A stretch of DNA of 64,000 nt from Prosapia bicincta (Eukaryota; Arthropoda; Insecta; Hemiptera; Cercopidae): the NCBI GenBank assembly GCA_036971475.1, contig JBAIZL010000010.1, positions 3,860,469 through 3,924,468 on the forward strand, written 5' to 3'. Positions 56,241 to 64,000 of the stretch are shown here, in pieces. The notes beneath the pieces are model-generated. The model ran no database searches. It had not been told where the DNA came from and was given only the letters and a program-made list of their open reading frames with translations. Position 1 is the stretch's first letter; each line of letters opens with the position of its first letter. Both the position numbers and the translations under genes were made by a program.

Positions 56241-57310
56241 TTACAAAATGTGCTAAGAATTGTTTAGGACTAAAGTAGTAGAAAGTATGTGATTAGTTAG
56301 TAGCAGCAACTACTTGCTTAGTAGTCTGTGCAATTACAAAATGTGCTAAGAAATGTTTAGGACTAAAGTAGTAGAAAGTATGTGATTAGTTAGTAGCAGC
56401 AACTACTTGCCTAGTAGTCTGTGCAATTACAAAATGTACTAAGAAATGTTTAGGACTAACGTAGTAGAAAGTATGTGATTAGTTACTAGCAGCAACTACT
56501 TGCCTTGTAGTCTGTGCAATTACAAAATGTACTAAGAAATGTTTAGGACTAACGTAGTAGAAAGTATGTGATTAGTTAGTAGCAGCAACTACTTGCCTAG
56601 TAGTCTGTGCAATTACAAAATGTACTAAGAAATGTTTAGGACTAAAGTAGTAGAAAGTATGTGATTAGTTAGTAGCAGCAACTACTTGCTTAGTAGTTTG
56701 TGCAGTTACAAAATGTGCTAAGAATTGTTTAGGACTAAAGTAGTAGAAAGTATGTGATTAGTTAGTAGCAGCAACTACTTGCCTAGTAGTCTGTGCAATT
56801 ACAAAATGTACTAAGAAATGTTTAGGACTAAAGTAGTAGAAAGTATGTGATTAGTTAGTAGCAGCAACTACTTGCTTAGTAGTCTGTGCAATTACAAAAT
56901 GTGCTAAGAAATGTTTAGGACTAAAGTAGTAGAAAGTATGTGATTAGTTAGTAGCAGCAACTACTTGCCTAGTAGTCTGTGCAATTACAAAATGTACTAA
57001 GAAATGTTTAGGACTAAAGTAGTAGAAAGTGTGTGATTAGTTAGTAGCAGCAACTACTTGTTTAGTAGTCTGTGCAATTACAAAATGTACTAAGAAATGT
57101 TTAGGACTAACGTAGTAGAAAGTATGTGATTAGTTAGTAGCAGCAACTACTTGCTTCGTAGTCTGTGCAATTACAAAATAGGCTAAGAATTGTTTAGGAC
57201 AAACGTAGTAGAAAGTATGTGATTAGTTAGTAGCAATATCTACTTGCTTAGTAGTTTGTGCAGTTACAAAATGTGCTAAGAAATGTTTAGGACTAACATA
57301 GTAAAAGTAA
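56241..57310. repeat. 93-bp tandem array in an LSF intron, 11-12 copies
   Basis: ttacaaaatg recurs every 93 bp (56241, 56334, 56427 and on). The unit includes gtagtagaaagtatgtgatt and agtagcagcaactacttgc. The last unit or two are degraded. Alternating variants (acgtagtag or aagtagtag; tgccta or tgctta) suggest multi-unit duplications. Confidence 0.94.
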
Positions 57311-57453
57311 ATAACTACTTAGTCGTTTGAGCAATTACAAGAAAAAGCTGTTGTAAAAAACTTTTCAAATTGGTTGTAAAGATTATTTTGTTGCTGTAAT
57401 GTATTAATGCATTACAAGATTATAAGGTTGTTTTACTTAATTTTGGTTTCAAG

Positions 57454-57493
<40 letters not shown>

Positions 57494-57494
57494 C

Positions 57495-57596
57495 AGAATT
57501 GTTTAATATTCCTGATGATGTTGGTTCTGTTAGCCAACGAAAAGCTTTGAATTGTAAATTCAATTATAATTCTTGTATTTGTATTTAGACTTTGTT

Positions 57597-57600
<4 letters not shown>
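57495..57600 (+). mobile_element. PLE-B terminal repeat, plus orientation
   Basis: Lies between (AT)n tracts (57459-57491 and 57600-57643). Contains a hammerhead, then attcttgtatttgtatttag, the same outer words as at 53890-53940. Confidence 0.78.
57508..57552 (+). ncRNA. Hammerhead ribozyme (PLE-B, third stem I variant)
   Basis: ATTC, CTGATGA, T, stem II GTTGG/CCAAC with a 9-nt loop, GAA-AAGCTT-T, GAAT. Stem I is ATTC/GAAT, all Watson-Crick, whereas the 27-kb copies have ATTC/GGAT with a G-U pair and the 33-kb copies AACTC/GAGTT. Confidence 0.78.
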
Positions 57601-57644
<44 letters not shown>

Positions 57645-57646
<2 letters not shown>

Positions 57647-57770
57647 TTAATATTTAACGTTATCCATTGTTTTTCCGTTGCACTGACTTTATGAAGTTAA
57701 TATATTACTATGTAGGTAAAATTATTGCACTTAATGGTGGATAAAATTACTTACATAGTAATATATTAAC

Positions 57771-57775
<5 letters not shown>
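57645..57775. mobile_element. PLE-C end pair
   Basis: tccgttgcactgactttatg and gaagttaatatattactatg, then taaaattattgcacttaatg and a mirrored ttacatagtaatatattaac. It shows the uninterrupted PLE-C sequence into which piggyBac inserted at 44319. Confidence 0.75.
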
Positions 57776-57839
<64 letters not shown>

Positions 57840-57842
<3 letters not shown>

Positions 57843-57960
57843 GTTTTCTTGTTTAATAATCTAAAACAACATAGGCTATTCAAATACAAGAATATTTATT
57901 AATTTATATTCTTGACTAGAAGAATATTAATAAATATTCTTGTATTTGAATAACCTATGT

Positions 57961-57968
<8 letters not shown>
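57840..57968. mobile_element. PLE-B end pair, inverted
   Basis: aaacaacataggctattcaa and its mirror ttgaataacctatgttgttt, joined by a short centre. Matches the outer ends of the pair at 26955-27205, without the hammerhead. Flanked by (AT)n. Confidence 0.75.
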
Positions 57969-58009
<41 letters not shown>

Positions 58010-58069
58010 GTTAATATATTACTATTGTAAGTAATTTTATCCACAATTAAGTGCAATGATTTTACCTTG

Positions 58070-58113
58070 AGTGATGAGGCACCTTTCGGTCACTTGACCA
58101 TTGTCGAATCACT
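58070..58113 (-). ncRNA. Hammerhead-like motif with variant core (PLE-C)
   Basis: Minus strand: AGTGAT/ATCACT, TCGACAA, GGTCA/TGACC, GAA, AGG-TG-CCT, C: the same as at 44040 but in an independent copy. The stop codon TGA (58109-58111) of the endonuclease ORF is part of stem I. Confidence 0.6.
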
Positions 58114-59186
58114 GATATTTTTCTGGTGTAGATGTTCGGTCCGTGATGTTGGTATTTGTTGACGTTACACGTATTTTCTCTTGATCTGCGTGTATGATGT
58201 TTTTATATAGTATGTCTTCTGTATATGTGGTCTGTAGGTTCATTAAATTGTTGTGTGTGTTTTTATAAATGTGGTATTTTTCTAGTGAGTTTAATTCTAT
58301 TGGATTATTATTTATTTCAAGTATGGTTAGATTATTTTCGTAATTTGTTATTTCATGTTTATGTTATATTAGGTGTGCTGCAACATTTGGTACTTTTGAA
58401 TTTTTGTTTTTGAATGCTCTATAATGTTCTTCAAATCTTATTTTAAATGATCTGGTTGTTTTCCCTATGTACAATGCGTTACAGTTGTTACATGTAATTT
58501 TCTAAATTCCTGATAGGTTATGTTTTTCTGAATTTGTTTTGTGGTTTGTGTTATTAAGATATTTTATTATTTTGTTGTTTGGTTTGTATGTTGGAGTGTA
58601 GTATTCTTTGTTGTATATATTTGTTATTTTTTCTATTTTGTTATTGGTGTATTTATATTTTAGGTAGATTTTTTTATTTTTATTATTTTTGTGTTCCGGT
58701 TGTAGTGTTGTGTTGAGGTTAGGTTTTTTTGTGAATTTATTGTATATATTTTTTATAAGGTGTTTGTTGTATCCATTTTCTATTGCTATTTTTGTAATGT
58801 TATCTAATTCTTCATTTAATTTTTGTTTGTTATCCTGTGTGTATTTTATTGCTTTATTTATCATGTTACTGTAAGTGTTAATTTTGTGTGTCCAGGGGTG
58901 GTTAGATTTGTAGTGTATTGTGGTGTTGTTGGAAGTAGGTTTCCTGTATACTGTAGTTTCTATTTTATTATCATTTATATTTAATGTGATGTCGAGATAG
59001 TTGATTGTTCTATTTGTTTCTGTTTCAACAGTGAATTGTATGTTTTCGTTGTATGTATTTAGTTTGTTTAATATTATGATGCGTTCGTTGTGAATGGTAG
59101 GTTGGTATATTACAAGTATATCGTCTACATACCTTGTCCATAGTGAAGTATTGTGTGTGTTTAGTATAGGTTTAATTATTATTTGT
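58109..59186 (-). pseudogene. PLE-C reverse transcriptase (partial) plus GIY-YIG endonuclease
   Basis: The minus strand reads the RT catalytic box RYVDDILV (about 59117-59137), then TINYLDITLNINDNKIETTV and YRKPTSNNTTIHYKSNHPWT, the usual PLE order after the catalytic Asp pair. A long asparagine- and lysine-rich linker follows (58502-58864: NKAIKYTQDNKQKLNEELDN onward), then KHNLSGI. One in-frame stop or shift at about 58502 precedes the endonuclease: ALYIGKTTRSFKIRFEEHYR, NNPIELNSLEKYHIYKNTHN, ending EKYQ. RT motifs upstream of the YVDD box are missing. Confidence 0.88.
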
Positions 59187-59599
59187 GATGGATAAAATTA
59201 CTTACAATAGTAATATATTAACTTCATAAAGTCAGTGCAACGGAAAAACAATGGATAACGTAAAATATCAAGAATATATATATATTAAGATCACTAAATG
59301 CCTATTTTTTCCAGGGGTTAACTGATAACCTTATTGCTGACAAATAAAACTAAAAAATCAAGGACTTTTGTTGAATTCTTATTAGTATACAAATTGTATG
59401 AAAAAACAAGTAACATACAAAAATTTTTTAAAGTAAATTCCCACTGAGGTTAACAAAAAATATTTTATTTTAGTTATCCTAGAGGTATTTATTATATTTT
59501 ATGGTAGCAATAGCAATAGTTTAAGGTTGTACAGTGGAGGTTTTGACGACAACTAGATGGAGAAAAAAATCATATATATGTTTGAGAAATATATTTCTA

Positions 59600-59682
59600 G
59601 GTCTTAGAAAGTTGGCGCAGTGCCAAGGCACTACACTTCGAACGTGAAGATTCTCAGTTTGAATCCTGTTGGACCCCATAAA
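59600..59682 (+). repeat. tRNA-like (SINE head or tRNA pseudogene)
   Basis: gttggcgcagtgccaaggca resembles an A box (ggcgcag.gg.aaggca), and cagtttgaatcctgttggac resembles a T arm and B box (GTTCGAATCC with one change). Spacing fits a tRNA-derived sequence, but the acceptor and anticodon stems pair poorly. Most likely the head of a SINE. Confidence 0.45.
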
Positions 59683-60073
59683 TTTTATAATTTAATTATT
59701 GCATTAATATTTGAAAAACTGTATTAACATTGTCATCTTTTATAGGTTAAAAAAAATATCGTAAGGAAGTCGCAAGACGAAAATGTTTCCTCCAAGTGTA
59801 AGTTAACAATTGAACAACTTTTAGTTAACAAAAAGTCTGGTCGCAAGTAATAACAAAAGTGTAATAAGTAATTAACAACCAGCTCGTCATGAACAACAAC
59901 AAGATTTCGGTATTTTTAAAAAAATGTATTTGAACTGGATTAGATGAATAAAAACACATTGAGGTATCAGAATCCAGAATACCATAAAAATATTAGTAGT
60001 TTACTGTCAAAAAGTTTTACTTTTTAAACAATTAAAATCTAGTGTAGAAGATTAGAATATTTTTTAAACAAAC

Positions 60074-60227
60074 CTGCAGTCATCACTAATTTGAAGAGGG
60101 GGTGACCCAGTTGACGTATCAGGAACAACTGGTATTACTAGGCAGTTTTTGTGGATGTTATCATTTAAATTTTGAGAATACTTGTCATTCTTATTTCTTT
60201 CTATATGAGATTTAGTCTCATTTGTTC
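60074..60227 (-). CDS. LSF/CP2 gene exon, N-terminal region
   Basis: 154 bp, entered in phase 1 and leaving in phase 2; acceptor cgtttcag and donor gtttgt. Reads TNETKSHIERNKNDKYSQNL, then NDNIHKNCLVIPVVPDTSTG and SPPLQISDDC, ending with the first two bases of the Arg codon that the next exon completes. Low conservation is expected for this N-terminal part. The exact phase fit on both sides is the main support, and the donor (gtttgt) is weaker than usual. Confidence 0.75.
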
Positions 60228-61148
60228 CTGAAACGATCAATCATTCACTGTACAATAACAATCAATAAAAAGTGTATAAAAATCGTGTTTGTTCTAAAAA
60301 CAGAAACTAAATAAATTACTTAACCACACAGGGTCATATTTACAATTTTTTAATAAATATCTGTTCTATATTTGAAAGCTGACTAACAGTCAATCAACAG
60401 TCAGTTGGCAACGTCTCTCCTGATAATGAGAATTTGTTTAACCAGTTTTAAACCACCACTCCTTACAACATCTTTACTCAATACATAAAACCCATAGACA
60501 CTAAAAGATCAAGGTGAATATTTGCTTCCTTAAGTCAAATACCTGTTTTTCATTTCACTAGAGAAATAGAATATCTCTCAACTAGCAGAGTTCCATTACA
60601 GCAATAGAACCCTACAAATTTGAATAGGATAAACAGCTCATATTTAATTAACAGATCCTATGGTAGAAAGATACTTCCTTTTACACTGTTGTAAATGTAC
60701 TGAATCACAGTATACAGCTCCACAAGAACAATCTTGCTCCCCCTTCAACTTCCTCCAGCACATAGAGCCAGAAGTTGACTTACAAATAACATAAACAGTT
60801 TTTATCAATATGTATAATCAATAATATAGTAACTTCAACCTATTGAAAAAAATGTTTAAATAGTTTCAACTTAGGTATTTTTTTTGTAATATAAACTTAC
60901 ATTTTTCAAATTACATTCACTTGTAATACATAAACAGGCTCATTCCTTTAAATTTTGTATTAAAAAAAATTCTGTAATCAACTTTTGTAGCCTGAACCTG
61001 AAGCCTGACAAAGATGTCACCTTAACCATTACAAAAGTCAACCTTTATTTTTTTTAATATCAATTATAATAATGTTTTAATTAATCACTTAAACAATAGT
61101 TTATGACAATCCGAACTTTAAATTTAGTAAATTTGTTAAAACCTACTG

Positions 61149-61194
61149 AGACAGAACGTTTTCGATCGCTATGTGCCGATCTTCATCAGTGTCT
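61149..61194 (-). ncRNA. Hammerhead ribozyme (PLE-D, left half)
   Basis: Minus strand: AGACA, CTGATGA, extra A, GATCG/CGATC, GAA-AACGTT-C, TGTCT, identical to the copy at 8259-8304. The endonuclease ORF stop TGA (61186-61188) is core positions 4-6. Confidence 0.8.
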
Positions 61195-61580
61195 TTTGCT
61201 TGGAGATGTTGGGTCAAGCGGTGACGGTTTTAGAGGTAGGTTTTCGATAGTATCAAATAGTATATGTGATTTGTATTGTGTTTGTTCGTTTAATATGTTT
61301 GTACTTTGTGTTTTTGTGTGTCTGTAAATTTCATATTGTTCTAGTCTGTTGAGATGTAGTACTTTTTTGTTGATGTGTAGGATGTCTAGGTTATGGTAAA
61401 TGTCTGTGTATTTGTGTCCTGTTTCTTTTATGTGATTGTAAAATGTTGAGTTGGTGTTCTGTTTGTGTTCCTCGACTCTTTGTTTAAAGCTGCGACCTGT
61501 TCGTCCAATGTAGAATTTGTTACATTCGTCGCAGTTCAGTTTGTACATTGGAGAAACAGGTCGCAGCTTTAAACAAAGAG
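61186..61580 (-). pseudogene. PLE-D GIY-YIG endonuclease domain
   Basis: MYKLNCDECNKFYIGRTGRS then FKQRVEEHKQNTNSTFYNHI: a cysteine pair, the YIG motif and the Arg-bearing helix. ETGHKYTDI, LNRLEQYEIYRHTKTQSTNI and a proline-rich end (KPSPLDPTSPSKRH) follow. The frame is intact from the endonuclease to the stop, but the RT is absent because the sequence turns into the inverted copy at 61545. The same ORF reads on into the inverted half (to 61605), which is artificial. Confidence 0.85.
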
Positions 61581-61860
61581 TCGAGGAACACAAACAGAAC
61601 ACCAACTCAACATTTTACATCACATAAAAGAAACAGGACACAAATACACAAACATTAACCATAACCTAGAAATCCTACACATCAACAAAAAAGGACCACA
61701 TCTCAACACACTAGAACAATATGAAATTTACAGACACACAAAAACACAAAGTACAAACATATTAAATGAACAAACACAATACAAATCACACATACTATTT
61801 GATACTATCCAAAACCTACCTTTAAAACCGTCACCGCTTGATCCAACATCTCCAAGCAGA

Positions 61861-61906
61861 AGAAACTGATGAAGATCGGCACATAGCGATCGAAAACATT
61901 CTGTCT
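61861..61906 (+). ncRNA. Decayed hammerhead (PLE-D, right half)
   Basis: Plus strand: AGAAA, CTGATGA, A, GATCG/CGATC, GAA-AACATT-C, TGTCT. The core is intact, but stem I has a mismatch (C to A) and the stem III hexamer is changed, so it is probably weaker or inactive. Confidence 0.6.
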
Positions 61907-62545
61907 CAGTAAGTTTTAACAAATTTACTAAATTTAAAGTTTGGATTGTCATAAACTATTGTTTAAGTGATTAATAAGATTCACCGAATGCAATGAACTA
62001 CAAAATTCAAGAATGTTTTAATATTGGTTATTGCCTTAGTAGAAAAAAAAGTTTCTATTTTTGCACACAAACCATATTGTAAATGTACGTAATTTTCTGG
62101 ATATGACAAATATGAAATCAAACATAAACAAGGGTTTAAAATTAATATATTGAAATAATAGAAATATATAAACATAATATTAAAAAACAATTATTATAAG
62201 TTAGATCTCAGCTTGTGACACTAAATATACAGGTAATATACACTGGTACACATCTTTTAGCACAATATGTTATGTTAAAAAAATCATAGAATATTTTTGA
62301 CAGCCATGTTTGCCTCATCAGTAACTAATCTACACTCAGTCATTAACAAGGATAACACTCATTACAATTGTTGCAAAAAAAACAAATTATAACTGAAAAT
62401 GTAAGAGATGTATATATTTTACTAAACCCAAACATAGAACTATCTTCAATGTATTTTATGAATTATTGAATAAGAAAAACATAAAAATTGTAAGATTAGC
62501 AACATTATAGTTTAAAAAAACCTTGTACATAGAAAACAAAACTAC

Positions 62546-62652
62546 CTGCTTCATAGCTTGAATACAGCTGTTCAATGTGATTAGGTGAATGACCCTGACT
62601 TTTGTTTGATAATCTGCTATAAGAACTGTTAACACCAATTGGAGAAACTTCT
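62546..62652 (-). CDS. LSF/CP2 gene exon, N-terminal region (most upstream seen)
   Basis: 107 bp with acceptor cattttag and donor gtagt; the last G starts the Gly codon completed by the next exon. Reads EVSPIGVNSSYSRLSNKSQG, then HSPNHIEQLYSSYEA. Phase agrees with the exon at 60074. No start codon lies in frame, so further 5' exons should lie beyond 62653 or outside the window. Confidence 0.65.
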
Positions 62653-62984
62653 CTAAAATGAACAATTAAAACATAAATAAAAACAAACCAACAAGAAAGC
62701 TAAATAACATAACAAAAAATACTGGTAAAGGTTAATAACTACTTGTATTACAAGAAATATGTTTATAAACATATATATAATGTAGTCTTAAAATCATAAA
62801 CAGTCTTAATGGTGCAAACTAAAATCAACAAATGCTTGTTAAAAACTCAGAGAGATAAATTCTGATCAGAATGTTTTAGTTACTTTTTCTACAAGAAAAA
62901 AACAATAAATAAAATGAATGTTTAACAACAAAGACAAAAACAGCTAAACTTTTGTCAATAAAATATAAACCAGATTCAAATGCA

Positions 62985-63480
62985 CATTATTAACATATGT
63001 AAAGTGCAACACATAACACATCTAATATCCATTCCAATAACAAACAAAGAATTGACATTGAGACCTAACCTTCCACAACTACACACACAAAAATTAGCCT
63101 CATCATTATACAAACTCAAATATACAGTGAAATTAAAAACATACAACACAATCAGAAAATAATTGCAAAACACAAAACTGGAACTAAATAAACATAACAT
63201 GTCAGGCGTATATAAAATCACATTTAACAATTGACACATCTACTTAGAACAGACGCTTATTACTTAGAAAATTTGTTGTATAGAATATATCAAAAACATA
63301 TATAGAAAGTATATTAAACTTACAAATTCTATTGCAAATACTTTTAAAAATAAGCAAACAGCTCAACACTACAGAAAATTTAGAAATAAAAGCAATAAAA
63401 GCTAGCTCCAATATATTTTAAATAGCAATGTATACTGCCACTATAACAAACATTTTCAAGACAAAAATACAAAAATAAAC
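62985..63480 (+). pseudogene. Decayed PLE RT-endonuclease junction
   Basis: Reads LELNKHNMSGVYKITFNN near 63180-63230, equivalent to the KHNLSGI..KITCNN junction of PLE-C, followed by IYLEQT where intact copies have FYIG.T. Later fragments (about 63280-63400) keep the spacing of the endonuclease but have many stops. An old copy of a related PLE. Confidence 0.5.
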
Positions 63481-64000
63481 AAAATCTAAATTCATAGATA
63501 ATACATTACAAACAAATCGGACTATAGATACAAAACGTAAAAGCTACTAAGAGCAATCATTCCATTTTCTACCATACAGAATAGAACAATGCACAAGCTA
63601 GTGCAAAAAATGTCAACTAAGGAGTATAAATAAGTTAGTGGTTTTGGTTAAATTTTAAAATATAAAAATTATGATATAAACAATATTTTTTTAAATTTTA
63701 AAGTTTATACACAAATATAAGATTATTCAGAGAAATTAGATGTTTTTGAAATAATGAATTGTTTTTGAGTACTCGGTTGATTTTACAAATTTATCAACAT
63801 AAACAAATTTGTAACATAAAGCAGTTTCACTTTTCTATGTGCCGAAAATAACAACTTAAAAACCTCTTGCTGTGTTGCAAATTTCAAGCCTTATTCGAAG
63901 ATTTTCTGATCACTCTGCAATTAATAGGGAATGGCAACATTCAATTCTTCAAATGTTTGGACCCTATTTTTATAGATATCAAAATTGAAAAAAACCCTCA
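63481..64000. other. No feature recognised
   Basis: AT-rich end of the window. An upstream LSF exon could be here but I could not identify one. Confidence 0.4.

Larger units (their letters stand above)
58006..59285 (-). mobile_element. PLE-C fragment with RT C-terminal half and endonuclease
   Basis: Minus orientation: outer end (gaagttaatatattactatt), hammerhead-like motif, endonuclease, linker and RT. It is truncated inside the RT at about 59187, where it joins directly to another PLE-C end (59187-59275) and (AT)n. It is the longest PLE-C copy in the window. Confidence 0.87.
61085..61970. mobile_element. PLE-D tail-to-tail inverted pair
   Basis: The left half (61085-61545, minus) and right half (61546-61970, plus) are inverted copies of the endonuclease end and 3' UTR, meeting inside the endonuclease at the tyrosine-isoleucine-glycine region. 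The outer ends aaacaatagtttatgacaat and attgtcataaactattgttt mirror each other. The right half has small deletions and stops. Confidence 0.9.

Overview
This window looks like intron-rich, AT-rich metazoan DNA, most likely an invertebrate and possibly an arthropod. I see no bacterial gene organisation. The only host gene I can support is on the minus strand: a transcription factor of the LSF/CP2 family (TFCP2/UBP1; Drosophila gemini type), read as seven phase-compatible exons from 62652 down to 31912. Its four central exons encode the CP2 DNA-binding region. The gene is incomplete here: I found no start codon, and no SAM or dimerisation exons.

Region by region: 60-1615 is a 51-bp satellite with an 8-unit higher-order repeat; 5614-7350 a 166-bp satellite; 7812-8040 a 19-bp array; 9690-10145 a 111-bp array; 10885-17460 a 6.6-kb array of a 24-bp unit carrying a 10-bp palindrome. 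From 17.5 to 31.6 kb lie decayed DNA transposons (Tigger, hAT, mariner). One hAT insertion (23459-28075) has a perfect 8-bp target duplication and holds nested Tigger and Penelope-like (PLE) insertions. The LSF introns (32-62.5 kb) contain a Helitron remnant, a piggyBac, a mariner with unusually long inverted ends, a Tigger inside a Tigger, a tandem duplication, a 93-bp array, and many PLE fragments lying beside (AT)n tracts.

The most coherent system is the set of PLE families with GIY-YIG endonuclease ends and hammerhead-ribozyme-like terminal repeats. Two families (here PLE-D and PLE-B) have canonical cores (CTGATGA or CTGAGGA ... GAAA), with stem I changing compensatorily between copies. 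A third (PLE-C) keeps all three helices but has a non-canonical core. In PLE-D and PLE-C the stop codon of the endonuclease ORF lies inside the ribozyme. Many terminal repeats occur as head-to-head inverted pairs. Hammerheads in PLEs are established knowledge; the variant core, the stop-codon overlap, the palindromic six-base stem III and the inverted packaging are the points worth checking.

All assignments come from reading the sequence by eye. No database search, folding program or alignment was run.
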